Origin: Tubulanus polymorphus
Lineage: Eukaryota; Nemertea; Palaeonemertea; Tubulaniformes; Tubulanidae
Assembly: GCF_964204645.1 (NCBI RefSeq)
Contig: NC_134030.1
Location: 11,280,278-11,344,277 of the forward strand
DNA: 64,000 nt
Reading direction: 5' to 3'
The first letter of the stretch is position 1. Every line of letters starts with the position of its first letter. Below are positions 25,412 to 38,225 of the stretch, piece after piece. Both the position numbers and the translations under genes were made by a program. The notes beneath the pieces are model-generated. The model saw only the letters and a program-made list of their open reading frames with translations, was not told where the DNA came from and made no database searches.

Positions 25412-28400
25412 TTGAGCACAATCCCCTACAGAAAAATATCACGAGTGAAATCCGGTGATTCTATATAATTTTTTCCATTTTGTCATTTAACAAGAATTAA
25501 TATACACAATGGAATAATCCGTAATTTCGAGTCGACACCATTTTCATGGCCATTCATAAACACGGTAGTGCTCAGCTATGCATGGCTTTAATAAAATTGC
25601 ATTTCAACATTTCATCCTCGAGCAAAATCCAAGTCTACCGACCCTACCTGCAAAAATGTATTTCAATTATAGTTAATGAATAATTAATCTCTTTTTCTCT
25701 TTTCCTTACGTTTTTATCCTAGTTGGTCAAGAGTCCAAGTTGGCCATGTCCGAGTGAGGCGATGTTTACCGTAAGGGTTTGTGTCTGGTCACCATATCTG
25801 TGACGGGTCGGGAATAGTGGTGACTAAATTTGGAATAGTGATTCACGACGAGGTATCAAGTTAGATACAATGTTAATGACTAGTCGTTTTAGTCGATAAT
25901 TCTTTAATCTTTATTTATCGTGACAATTCCTAAATTCACCAATTTTCACTCTTTTTATGGCAAAATGAATGAATATTAATTCAAAGACTCTGGTATACTT
26001 TTTGTTTTCTCAAAATGAGTGGTGATTCCTGATTACCTGGTCAGGATACAATGTTAACGACAATAGTCGTCCATGTGGATTAGTTCGAAATCCCTGATGC
26101 CCTTGTAAGTCTAAAATTTCCTCTTTTTATAGGAAATGAATAAGGTCAAATAATCTGCAATAATTTGCAGTCTTGCGGAAATTTGAGTGTACTATTTGCC
26201 AAAAAATATCAACAATGATTTTGTATTCTAATAAGAGGCCAGGTTGAGGATGTTTTTTTATTTCGAGAGAAAATGATAATGTTATCATGATACGTATCAA
26301 TTGGATTAATTCCGAATTGTTTGTATCAAGGATATACCGTAATAACAATGATAATGATAATGCTGATGATGATGACAATGACGTAATGACAAAAAGACAA
26401 TAATAAAACTTTCTTTTTATATTGCGCAATATCTACGCAATATCTGCACTTTACATAAGATGAGAAAAGTAGATTAATTAAGTAATCAGCGGTGAAATAC
26501 TCGACAATGAATAACTGCGACGACGACGAAATTATTTTATTATTAAAGCACAAACCTATTCTATTAAATAGTAGCAGCCTTGTTACACCTTTCTACAAAT
26601 CATCCTTCCATCAACACTTTTCATACGGAGAAGGAAATTTGCCTGATATTCGAAAAGCTGTAAGTCTTCACAGATTCCTCCTTCAGACACATGAAGCTCA
26701 TGGACATTCATATGTTTCAGGATGGGGGAATATATTAATGGGAGCATCTCGTCTCTGTAGCTATTTCCTGAAAATGGGGCCACCTTTGATAGATCACGTG
26801 AGATATATTACATTTTACAAGTATATATGTATGTCTATATAGATTTGGAAACTAGCTGCGATTATAACTGTTTCTTCATTTTTTAGTTGATTTTTTCAAA
26901 ATATTTGAACGATTGATTGGTGCCGAGTCAATACAGTTTGCCAACGGATGCTGATGATCGTCAAAGGAGAAAACTTTACGATGGCTCGTCAAGGCTCATA
27001 CAGTAATCGGGAAGTGAGCGCTTTGAACCCGTATTTTAACGAGTTAATTTCTTTTAGACATTTGAATATGAAGATTATGTTATAGCCATATCGAAATATA
27101 TACGTATATATGCACATGTATAATGTACGTATTATCTAGGTACTTTAGAAACCTCTATCTTCAGAAGAACTGATTAACAAATGGGCCACAGTGACTGATG
27201 ATCAACATGTTTCTGTCGGAAAATGACATGACAGCACTTGCTTTGAAATCTAATGCTAAGGGAAGTTGACGACGTGCTAGAAGTTTAAATTGCGTTTCAT
27301 TCTCTCTTAGGCCTGGGCCGAAATGGATCATGCCATTTCTGCACTATCTTTAACTCCCACGAGTACTGACTAGAAACACTACAAATCAGGTGCCTTAATT
27401 CAGTCAACATAAATTAGTTCCATAAATTGTTATAAGAAAAATCATTGCGTAAACGAATTATATCTATCGACTATATTTTACTACAGCTCTGAAAGGGTAG
27501 AAATCAAAGGTTGCCGAATTAGTAGATACCGCCATAACATCTGTCTGCTTATGGAAGACGCATTGTTCTTGATATTAGGCCAAAAATGATACCTCGTTTC
27601 TCATTTCTGGCCGGATGCAAAAATCTTAGGCTTAGAGACCCGGTAAAATAATAACTTGCCAGCCTGGTGGTTGAAAATAAGTTCTTGGTTTACGAGAAAT
27701 ATAATAAAATAAAAACCGACCGGGCGAATGTCAGTATGTCTTCCTGCCGTTCTTTTTTCATTTTATTGGGGTTCGACCTTACCGGTATTAGAGGTCACGA
27801 GTTTCGCTACAAAGTTGAAATGTTACCTCACGGTTGGTGAGCAGTGATGAATTGTTTAACCGATAAATTTGTTTAAAAAATTATATCAAATGTCTTGTTG
27901 TGTTTGAAATCGGACACAGGCACGCAAGATCTGTCTGCTTTGGTCCTTTGTGTCAATCAGGAAATTTCCCGCATGATTCCGGAGAAGATTCTTCCGGAAG
28001 TTACTGACTTTTTTTCTGTGCAATTCCTGGACATGAAGGGCATATTGAAGACTAAAGGACATTTTTGACAATGTTTTCATTCAGTGTGAGTACAATACAT
28101 GTATGTAGTAATGATTTCTCAGTTCTGGTGTGAATGCCCGTAAACCTCTTTATGACACATTTTACTTGTATAAGCTGGGTATCCTAGCTTTAAAAAAAAT
28201 GAAAGGTTGCTTGCAAATAATTTTATTATAAATAAGAATGTCGCATGCCTGGTAAATTTTCAAACGTTCATGTTTTTTGCCTGCTTGGTCATTTTCATGG
28301 ACTTTTAAAATGTGACCCAAGTTATTATTTTTTGGCCTTATTCTAGAATCAGATTATGACGATGAACAGATAATTGCAGATTTTCTGCTGCAGGATATCA

Positions 28401-29220
28401 CACGACTCCACCCAATACAGTTTGAGTGGCACTGATAAAACACTTTTATTTAAATGAAAAAGTGAATAATTTTCATCCAACTTTCTGTATGCCATGTTTC
28501 ATCGAATTGCGATTGCAACTATAATTTTCTCTTCAGTGCTGATATGGGCATTTCATTTTCTGGCAACGTATTCCGATGTATAAGACAAACTCTTTAAAGA
28601 AGTACCAAAAACATTGAACGAAATTGAATGAAGACGTGACACCCAATATGATTACACAATCGAAGTCAGCATACATGTATATAGTTGATGCGTTCCTTCT
28701 AATTGTTGTATTTAATTGAAGTCAACAAATTTGCAACAGGTAACTAATGAAACTTTGCGATGTGCTGTTGTAGCCCCTATTGGTGTTTGTGTCAATCCGA
28801 ATCTCCTAGGGGGATACATATGTTGTTCCACAAGGGGTAAGCGTTTTTTATACGCTGCATGTTTATGATTGGATGGTGAGTGGTTTATTTTGTACATTTT
28901 AAAAATACAGACACCAGTAATCCATGCATAAGAGGTTCACTTTCAAGATGAAACGTTTTATTCACAGCCCCACAAGTAAGTATGCGAATAGTAAAAAAAA
29001 ACATTCTTCAACGCGTCCCTGTAGATTCTAATACTTGATTGGACTAGATCCAGAAATTCTCGAATGAACAAGTTAGAACTCGTCCACCTCACGCCTTTGA
29101 ACCGTATGGACGCTGGGAAAAGAAATTATCAGACAATTTGAGATAAAGATAGGGGTTCCTGAACAGATTATCTCGCCAGTGTATGGTCTAGTAACACATC
29201 CCGACAAAGAGATCGGGATT
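25412..29220. other. No gene recognised
   Basis: Mostly A+T-rich. The frame 26492-26842 (116 codons) runs into a 'cacgtgagat' donor-like site near 26800 and might be an exon, but I recognise no domain. An AATAAA on the minus strand near 28960 could serve the astacin gene upstream of it. Confidence 0.35.
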
Positions 29221-29221
29221 A

Positions 29222-32200
29222 CTATTTCCGAAAGAATGCAATGAATTTCATTTTTGCTTGAATAAATGTTCGAGTAGATTTAAGCCGAAAGGGATGGGAC
29301 AAATTGGCTTCCGTGAGATTGGACGCCCAGGCCAGAAACGCTCGTGTGATCGTGACTGTAGTGACAAGAACTCTGCGTAAACTCATTTGAAAACTGAAAA
29401 AATTACCAAAGTAGTGGAGTAAGAGGTATTTCATTTTTAGAGGACAGTTTATTTAAGCTCTAAATTAAGATCCACACTTATTCCTTTATTCATTGCTGAA
29501 AAAAACCAGAAATTGAAAAAAATCCCTTAACTTAAATCTGAATAAAAGATCATATTTTAATGGGATATATCATATTAATCTGTTCAGTATTCTGCCATTT
29601 TGGTGGGTGTTCTTTATCAACTTACCAAAATCCGCATGTTTTTCTACACTTGATACTCATGTAGCCGGCAAAGCCCCTATCTGTACACCACTTCTTCTTC
29701 TTCCACTGAGGACATTTCGGCGATTCGTCAAAACACGCTGAAAAAACCGTTATATTAGACACGTATTAGCAGATTTACTGACTTCGTCGTGTCTGAAATG
29801 GAGTCTTCGATGGGCCAAGTGGTAGATAAAACTATGCAAGGGTAGGTTATTGAGATTCCGACAGAATCCATACACCTTTCTAATCTTTTACAAGCTGTCA
29901 GCCTAAAGAATCCCGACGAATCCTTTCCATTGAACAACTCACAGGCCAATCTCATGTAATCATTTTGCCCAGAAGCCCGGGTAATTTGTAAATCTTTCTA
30001 GACATGCCCCTGATTTCCAGTCTTGCAATGAGTAGCGTATAACGTTATATTCTATCAGTATCATGATACACGTTTTATGAGGCGTTGATAACGTGATTAT
30101 AGCTTGCGTAGGCGGAGCTAAATTGACTGCTCTAAAGCTCAGAAATCCATCAGTGAGCCAAATAGGCCTGAAACCTCACAACTCACTACTTCTATTCGCT
30201 ATCTCGTAAACACACACAATGCAGTGAAACGCTCGGATACATTTTTGTGTTTCATGTTCCCTAGTTTCCGAGTGTGCGTTGAGCTTAATTAGCCACTATA
30301 ACCAAACGCATAGCTCTTCTCAATTTTCCTAGCCCTATAGTGTACTCACTCGGCGGTTTAATTCCGCTCCCGGGTGGGCATCCATAAAATTTCTGGACCA
30401 TTTCCACATCGCGAGTGTGCAGTTTGCGAGCCCCGATGTATGCTGCCGAGTCTTTCGGTTCCATTGTCGGCTCGCCATTAGAGCTTCAAAGTGAAAAGTA
30501 GGGAACATAAGACAAAACGAGGTTAACGTCTACACCTAATGAATTAATATCTTTGTCAAGTGCTTTCTAACCATAATATTTAACGTGGATTTTCCTCTCG
30601 CAGTGGATAAGTGCTTTTCTCAAAAAGTCTTAAATCGGAAAAATTTGTTTGCAGTTAGAAGGTATACCTGAAGGCGTATCTGCCGTAATGCATTATTGAC
30701 TCATACTCGTAAGGTAGTCCTTGATTGTTCGTATTTGCTATATCAAAGTTGTGCTCTTTTCCTAAAAAAACGATTACGATAATGTGTATTGAATATCGTG
30801 TCGTCATGTGATATGAAAATAAAAAGAATCAGTAACCTAAATTGCATTACATAACATTTTAACAACCTAGAATATATAATGAAGTGATCCTTATATAAAT
30901 TGCTAAAATTCATGAATGAATATTTGTATTTATATTATGTTTTTCATTTTTTTCGGACAAATACCGCAAGATATCATTTTAAAATAACTGAGGCCACAAA
31001 TCGTCGATGTGTGATTGTTATTGTCAAGTACAAAAAATAAGGAAATTCTCGAGATCTTATTGTAAGAACGCAAATTCTCTCGATATAAAAAACAAATCTT
31101 AACGTGGGAAACAAATATTAAAGTCGAGAAAAGATATTACTATATGTTTCTTCGATATAAACTTTGCTTTTACATTTTCACCCCGAAACCACCACCATGT
31201 GTATTACGTGCTATCCGCACCGGGTTGGATATTTCCCCAGTTTATTGTCAGGTATTTGTCTCGATCTGAACGACTTTGTTCGTGTTTGAATCCCAAAGCG
31301 TGTAGAAATTCGTGCTGTATCGATGTCGAACAGCGGGACTCCTGTAGCGACATGTATTGCGTACCACCTTGCATACCGACAGATGACCGACACCTGCAAT
31401 ATGTAGAATACACACTAGTTTTAGTAAAATGGTGTACAGGTAAATCACTAGATAGCGTGAAAAGGCCAAAAAATTTCGGTAAAATTATCCAGATAATAAG
31501 ATAAAAATCCACTATCTACAGATTAAAAGAATTTTAAAATCAAGAATTTATTTATTCGAACAATCTAAAATATATAAAATACACGACGTTTCGATCTCAC
31601 CCTAGAGATCATCGTCAGGTTAATTGTGTAATGCGGCGTTAAGTGAAATTATTTATACTTCCAGCAATTACACTAAACGCCACATAGTTGAGTCTGCCCT
31701 AAATACTCGTCACTCAGATATTAGTACTAATTTAAATAATGAATTTTCTCCGCACAATTCCCTTCTTTCTAATTATATTACTTCATGCCTTGCCAAACAC
31801 TAATTACTTACTCACTCACCAATTTACTCAATTAACCTGTTCTCCTGTTTTTAGTCTATATCTCACACCTGACGATGATCTCTAGGGTGAGATCGAAACG
31901 TCGTGTATTTTATATATTTTAGATTGTTCGAATAATTAAATTCTTGATTTTAAAATTCTTTTAATCTGTAGATTAACGTTCCCCTGTTCCCCTGTATTAG
32001 TGTCTTTGGTGGTGGATTGATTACCCGTAGCCGCTATAAATTGATATGTAATCTCTCTGATTCGTCCGTTCGATAAACTCGATACAGGAACCGACTCTGG
32101 TTTTAAGTTGCTTCAGGGCTGAACGGATTTTCTGCTGCATGCGCGTACCTATACAATACATAATATGTACTCATTTTAGCAGCGGGAACAAAGTACGCCT

Positions 32201-33839
32201 AACGAACTACATTGGGAAAAAACGTGCAAACGTGTGAATAACATCTCAAAATCTGATAAGCACATTTGACCGATTGGTAGTCATAAGATAAATTACATGA
32301 ATCGCAGATGCTTATTGCGTAAAAACTCGTACTTTAGGAGCTAGGGCCGAAAAACTGAATTTTGGAAATCAGGGCCCCATTTTCTGCACCTCAGGGCCAA
32401 AACGGTTGATCTTATGAAAAGGTGCCACTGCAAAAATTTACTTCAGGTTATGAGCTATAACTTTCCTGCTGACGTTACACTAAAATCTCAATCATACTAA
32501 ACTATTCGACCTCTTAAATTTGAAAAAACATTATTATTTCATAGAGATCTGTTTAGAATTGACAGAAAAACCGAAGAAATAAATCATTTCGAAGTTTCCT
32601 GTGTGGAAGAAAAATTTGAACATGAATGATATGATAGAGTTTCTGCGGTTGTAAACAGCCGTTAAAATGACGTTTGGTGGGATTGTGGTGAATTTCTACT
32701 TACTCATTTCGCTCATGTCATATACAACCTTTCCCTGCGGCCATTTTCGAGCGTGTGCGTATGCATTCTTAACCTAGAGAGGTAATAGCAGAAATACGCT
32801 TTAAAACTCAATCAAATAAATAGAAGGGACTGTTCCCGATCACGAGCTAAAAATATGTTCTTCATAAAATAATCATGTAGTTATATGCCAAACATAGAGA
32901 TTTTTAAAACCAGTCAGAAATTTTTGATACGGTTTTGAAAGAAAAATCGTATTGAAAGAAGTCGCAGGTTGCACACTATACACCGAAACCAACAAGTCGT
33001 CGAATCTTATCAAAATACAAGATGTAACATCAGGGAAAATCCATTGTGGCCACAAGTCGGCTTCTTTTTGTAACGTTATATTAAGTATTTTATACTAGAG
33101 GTAAATTGCTCCAATGAAAATAAATTTGAAAATTCATTCAAATTCATTCAAAAGTATAATGACAAGCCACTTACGGTTTTTCCCCTGATAATATCGCCTT
33201 CGAATGCTCCGGAAAACTCGTCAAAATGCGTTCCTGAAGATCAAAATATTTAGCATTGCATTCAATTTCGATTAGTCATGAAATCACCGTGTAAAGGTAT
33301 CGAACTGGCAGCCTAGATAACCACCACCATATCAAACATTCGTCATATTTTGTCTTCTGCTGGTGGTTTATTTGTTGATTTAATTTCAATCAATTGAAGC
33401 CTGAAGTATGAAGCATAAAACCATGGGCGGATGGTGAAACGCTTTTTGTGTTAGTGCAGGCTTTGATTAATTGGGAGCAGATGAAGTGAGGGCAGTAGAC
33501 ATTTTTTAACATTTCAATTTTTAGAATTTATGAATTTCAAAAGATGCATAGCAAATTTTGATGATTAGAAACTGTTGCTTGTATTAAACTTACTCTTGTA
33601 TTCCTCGAATTGGCGGTTAGTCTAAGAAAAAAAGGTAATTTGATGATTGTTCGCGAAAAGATATTACATAAGTCATATCAAAAGAAGTTACACCAAAAAT
33701 GGGAATCACAGATTAGAAATCCTAACATTGAAAGAAAATGATCTAACTTTGTGTAATGATGTTAATTACAATTCAACCCTACCAGGCCGGCTCTGACGCC
33801 TGTCCATAGCACCACCACAGCAATGACCGTCCAAAGCAT
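29222..33839 (-). CDS. Astacin-family metalloprotease with ShKT domain
   Basis: Secreted zinc endopeptidase. Exons on the minus strand: 33839-33783 (19-residue signal peptide), 33621-33594 (28-bp microexon), 33233-33175 (propeptide with 'FEGDI', whose Asp caps the zinc in astacin zymogens), 32767-32704 (mature N-terminus, 'KWPQGKV'), 32148-32025, 31393-31221 (zinc site 'HEFLHALGFKHE', the H-E-x2-H-x2-G-x2-H pattern), 30761-30668 (Met-turn 'SIMHYG'), 30483-30350, 29737-29626 (six-Cys ShKT domain, 'CFDESPKC' to 'KTCGF'). All introns are GT-AG and all junction phases agree. The last ShKT Cys is split by the final donor. A possible terminal exon, 29393-29222, has the right phase and a 'ttttttcag' acceptor but no homology. 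Catalytic residues are intact. Substrate unknown. Confidence 0.85.
31516..31971. mobile_element. Foldback MITE inside an astacin intron
   Basis: About 106-bp terminal inverted repeats (31516-31622 and 31866-31971) are nearly identical, starting 'ctacagattaaaag'. The element lies in the intron between the fifth and sixth astacin exons (31394-32024). Each arm contains 'ctgacga', a short hairpin and 'gaaac', discussed under findings. No reading frame. Confidence 0.8.
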
Positions 33840-34800
33840 TTCCAAAAAAGTTTTGAAACATCTTAACGGACACGAACGCTTAAATATCAAAACTTTCGGT
33901 GACCTGATATCTCCCCGGTAGAACCCAAATCCGGTAGCATCGATAAAATTATTAAAGATTTGAGATTTTACCAGGTGGTACACTGTAGATAACTGCTGTT
34001 TTTCGTTTATCGCACGAATGCATGTTCCACAGCCATTGGGCAAGATAATATTTGAGGCTAAAAGGTGGCCAGTCATGCTCTTGACTTGTTGATTTCGAAA
34101 GTGACTGATTCATGTATTTTTTTCAGATGCCGATCATTCCTAAAGGTACCGAATGTATGGATAAAAGCTCATGATCTTGATTTCTCTTACGTCGTTTGGA
34201 AGTAAAACGATTATCTCATTTCTTAATGTGTTTAAATTAATGATATGAATATGATGTAATTGTGATTGATTCAATCTAGTGTAACAAATATCCTTGAATT
34301 ATTTTAATTGTTTCTGTCATGTAACTTGTAATTGTCAATGTGTATGCATGTAAGTGTGTGGGCAACTGGGCTAGTTAATAATTCGAACTAGTTAATTTTT
34401 CGCTAATTCGCGTTTGTGAAACAAATTTAACCATCGAATTAACTTTAAACCCGAAGACGATCCGATCATACAAACACTGCCACTCCTTACCTCTCAATCA
34501 AATCAGATTTACGATTGGTTTCTCATCGCGCCCCTCTACTGCAACTCTACTTTTAGTTCCATTATTATTTGAACGCCACTGTTTCAAGTAATGAGTACCT
34601 CTCTACCGACTAGCGTGCCATCTATCCACGAGCTGCTGATTGCGAACCTTATTGATTTATCGCCGTCTGCTATGTGTATTCTATAGCGCGACTAGCCGTA
34701 TATGTTGATAGATAATGAGAACGGTGAACCAACATGTGTCACGTCCGCCTCCACATGACACAACAATCTTCTGACAATCCCGAAAGTATTCGCTGTAACA
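33840..34800. other. Upstream flank of the astacin gene
   Basis: No exon recognised. This should contain the astacin promoter and any 5' untranslated exon, but I cannot point to a TATA box or start site with confidence. Confidence 0.35.
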
Positions 34801-35045
34801 CTGGATCATAACATCAGTACTTGGTACTTGGCGTTTTCATGCCACAAATGTTACCGCCATACAGGCGTTGTAGCTCATTGTAAATGCCGTGGCATCGACA
34901 TTTTACGTCGAGCGCAAAGATTTTGGCTTGTTGATTGTCAGCACCATCCGGAAATACGTCATCTGAAAAGTTAGCGCTTTCATTCCCGCACGAAGTTGAC
35001 TTTGTTCCAAGTATCAGTCCGCCGTTCAACCGCATCACCAGTCCC

Positions 35046-35519
35046 TTAGCGCAGGTCTTCTAAATATTGGCTGTCACTATCAATAGATGCACACTTGAGA
35101 TGCAGACCAGATTCCTCAATATCCTTGATTTTCCATCCAATAGCTCTCGCTGAGGGGTTCTTGGCGTGCCCGGTTACGTCAGGTGTCCTTCTTGACAAGT
35201 CACCACTACCATTAGTTGCGGAGCCACTGACTGGTTCCGATGATGTCGTGTTTGTCCGATTGGTCCTCACAGCCGATGTTAATTGCCTGGGATGCGTTTT
35301 CCCTTCTTCCGTCGTCCAGCGATCCGTATACTGTTGGTATCGACAATCGAGATGAACGTTGAGTGGCGCATCTGCTGCAAATCCCCTCAGTCCTGCGGCG
35401 CTGGGACCTGATTTGCCCGGTGTTCGGTCGACCTTGTCATATAACTTGTGCTGCGGATTCCACTTGTTGAACATGCGCGTCGCATTGATTTTAATGACAT
35501 CATCCAGGACAGGCCCCAT
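35046..35519 (-). CDS. Unassigned frame of DIRS-like element
   Basis: 157-codon frame downstream of the reverse transcriptase on the same strand. Rich in Ser, Thr, Asn and Arg, without a motif I can name. By position it belongs to the retroelement. It may be a linker, or a frame made by decay of the RNase H/recombinase region. Confidence 0.3.
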   Translation of the reverse strand: MGPVLDDVIKINATRMFNKWNPQHKLYDKVDRTPGKSGPSAAGLRGFAADAPLNVHLDCRYQQYTDRWTTEEGKTHPRQLTSAVRTNRTNTTSSEPVSGSATNGSGDLSRRTPDVTGHAKNPSARAIGWKIKDIEESGLHLKCASIDSDSQYLEDLR

Positions 35520-35599
35520 TTAACGATGAGATCCGATATAAACTTTGGCTGCCCATAGAGACTTGACACCGCATTTAGGTTCCAGAAAAGACTAACATT

Positions 35600-36313
35600 T
35601 CAAATGTCTTTCTCATTGACAGATTTCATACACGTTGACGCGAGCTTTGCGAGTACGTCACAATTTGGTTCACTATCCTGTGGTTTAGGACGCGTTAATT
35701 TCAATCCACTGTAGAGCTGTGCTGAACATCTCGAATATAGCACAGCTACTGCTACATCCCATAGGTAGGCATCGGTCGTAATAGTAGTCTCCATCCCAGG
35801 ATATTCCCAAAAGGGGTATTGCGATTGGTAGAGAGGGATGATGCGGAAGGCCGACTTGATGTCCGTCTTAGCTAGGTAGCAGCCCCTACCTAGGCGTTTA
35901 ATAATCGCGATTGCATCCGATACCCTAGTATATTGGACTGATGCAAATTCGTCAGGAACACCTTCATTCACTGATTCACCCTTTGGATAGCTAAGGTGGT
36001 GTATTAGGCGGAATTCCCCAGGAGAAATGGCGGATTTGCAAAAGGGCCCGCTATTCGGCCTGCCATAACCTCCTTTTGCAGCTTCTGCTGGGTTACGATG
36101 TTGTATTTCACCCCTGAATTGAATATGGAAGCCCTGCTGGAACCCTAAGATTAACACTTGCACAATATTTGGGTCATAACTGGATAAATAGTGGGGGAGT
36201 CTACTGACTCTTACTGAAGTTGGCAGCTTGACCTGTTTTAAACCCGGTCCCCTCTCTGGGGCAGGCCGACCTGACCCCTGCTGCACTGGAAAGATTGGTG
36301 AGCTTGTCCGCAC
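35600..36313 (-). pseudogene. Reverse transcriptase of DIRS-like element
   Basis: The region 'GEFRLIHHLSYP' followed by 'SVNEGVP' and 'GCYLAKTDIKSAFRIIP' is the fingers and motif A region typical of DIRS-group reverse transcriptases (the Asp of 'KTDIKSAF' is catalytic motif A). The F/YxDD motif C is not present in the readable part. The frame ends at 35600 soon after motif A, so the enzyme is truncated or frameshifted. Confidence 0.65.
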
Positions 36314-36608
36314 CTATAACACGAGTGCTCGAATGTACAGTTAGGTTTGGTGCAGCGTGAAATGATTGAAATGAGTGAAATGCAAAGCAGTGGCCTGCTG
36401 GAGTCTGCTGGGATGGTGGCCGGTGAAAATACTGCTTTGGCCTATTAGATTGAACTGGATTGAAGGCTTGGTTATAAATTCGGGTATGTATCAGATCCCA
36501 TTGCAGTTCAATCCTCGACTAATTTAACAGGCGAAATTCCGCATCATATGCCTTCCAGTCACCAGCGCGTGCTGCAATGTGATGGATGAGGGACGAATAG
36601 GCAATTAG

Positions 36609-37103
36609 TTACCGTGCCTGTGCAGGTTGTGCCTGTACATATACCGCCATAAAGACGTTGAATGCAGTCGTCCATTGCTCAATGGAGTTGATGTGGACAG
36701 ATCGGGGTCCCTTTTTAACCTTCCAAACCGGGGTGCCTCTCACCCGATCGAGGCTGTATTCCACGGAGCCGTTTGAATACACAGAGGTGTGCAGCAAGAC
36801 CCCCAGCTCTACGTATCTGTTGCCCTGAATCGCCTTCTTTATATCAGGACCGACTGAATCGGCCAGAGAATCGGGGATCTCATCTAGTTGACCCTGAACC
36901 AAGTTCCCCATCAATTCGTTACCTGCCTGGTCGCGATCCATCGTAATGTCACCGACCACTTGATCAGCAATGGAGTGCTGATTAGCCGCAGTTCCGGCTG
37001 ACGCCTCCACTGATCGCCTGGCAGTCACTTGCCCCAGACTGGATGGAACTGTTGGTGGCACTGCACCAAGGGGCAGCGCCGGACAGAATGTACCCGTACA
37101 CAC
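36609..37103 (-). CDS. Gag-like protein of DIRS-like element
   Basis: 164-codon frame between esterase and reverse transcriptase. Pro/Ala-rich at the start, acidic in the middle, and ending in a 'SIEQWTTAFNVFMAVY' segment of the kind found in the Gag-like ORFs of Ngaro/DIRS elements. No zinc knuckle seen. Assigned from position and this segment only. Confidence 0.45.
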   Translation of the reverse strand: MCTGTFCPALPLGAVPPTVPSSLGQVTARRSVEASAGTAANQHSIADQVVGDITMDRDQAGNELMGNLVQGQLDEIPDSLADSVGPDIKKAIQGNRYVELGVLLHTSVYSNGSVEYSLDRVRGTPVWKVKKGPRSVHINSIEQWTTAFNVFMAVYVQAQPAQAR

Positions 37104-37384
37104 AGTAAGCTGCGAACCAAAAATTGAAACTGTAATATTGGGCGGTGTGACGTGACGCGGCCGGGCAGAATGTACCTGTGCGACGAAAATTGAAACTGTA
37201 ATTGAAATAATTGAAAAATTGATATAAGCCTACTGGATGGACAGTCCATAAGTTGTTACGAGCTCTGATCGTACCCTAATAAATGTATGTTAAAGTTTGC
37301 CATAATACGCCTATAGGTGTATGTGAATTTATAAGGTAGGCTAATTATCAATGCTATGCGTTGGGTCGCTCGACTAGGAGCCAG

Positions 37385-38017
37385 TCAGGACTTTCTGGCC
37401 ATATATGATTGCCCCTCTGACTGCAGCACTTGGTACTTGGTGTTAGCCTGAGTGTTTAGATGGATTCCGTCCGTTAACTGATCCGTCCAGTTCCCTGCTG
37501 CCGGATCCTGGGCCAGACCCTTTGACTTCCAGAATGTGGTATTTGGCTCGGCGGATAGAACAACTTCCAAGTACTTATCCAAAACCATGACCGTGTTGTT
37601 GTAGTCTGGCACCGAATCGGGTACTTTGTACCTCTTCATCGCCCTCAATACTATAACATGGCCCACTCCCACCCCTAGGAAATGCTCCGCCAATTGGTAA
37701 ATGTCGTAGCCCAATTTAGCGGGGTGACACCCTGGGATACATAAGTCATTCGATCCGATGTCCAGGATGAGGACCCTAGGGGTGAAACATATCATATGCG
37801 GCAGGAGGCCGTAAAGAGTATCGACTTTCGCGCCACCTAATCCGACCACAGAGGTCAAAGTTGTCTTAGGGTCTAAGTTGAAATTCCCACCAAAAACAGG
37901 GTACTCTGAGCTTTCAATATAATTATGCAGTCTCTTTACAAATGGATGGCCTACCACCATACACTTAAAAGGCACGAGATTCTGTGCCTGCCTAGAGCCG
38001 AAGCGAAAATAAGCCAT
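37385..38017 (-). CDS. SGNH/GDSL-type esterase of retroelement
   Basis: 211-codon frame with SGNH hydrolase blocks: an N-terminal 'VVGHPFVKRL' (the usual block I Ser is replaced by Pro at the 'GHS' position), 'LDIGSNDLC' (the G-x-N-D block) near residue 85, and 'DGIHLN' near the C-terminus with the catalytic Asp-x-x-His pair. Such domains are known in LINE ORF1 proteins and some tyrosine-recombinase retroelements. If block I is really Pro, it would be catalytically dead. The first ATG (38017) gives a start close to block I. Confidence 0.6.
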   Translation of the reverse strand: MAYFRFGSRQAQNLVPFKCMVVGHPFVKRLHNYIESSEYPVFGGNFNLDPKTTLTSVVGLGGAKVDTLYGLLPHMICFTPRVLILDIGSNDLCIPGCHPAKLGYDIYQLAEHFLGVGVGHVIVLRAMKRYKVPDSVPDYNNTVMVLDKYLEVVLSAEPNTTFWKSKGLAQDPAAGNWTDQLTDGIHLNTQANTKYQVLQSEGQSYMARKS

Positions 38018-38225
38018 TTGTAATTGATATCAAGATGCACAAAATTACGAATCTGTGCTACTGAGCAGAGTAGGCCTAGCCGTAAATAACTGGACTAGCG
38101 GGTTAAAGAGAAAATAGCCCGAAGAAAGCACTGACGCGGTGCCTGAGCGAAGAAAGGGTTATTGTGTTATCGACTAGTTGAGTGCCGAATGGCCTATTAT
38201 TGTGCGTTCAATAGAACATGGCCCG

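Noticed and set aside
26492-26842. Possible host exon of 116 codons
   Set aside because: No recognisable domain and only a donor-like site; left as unassigned.
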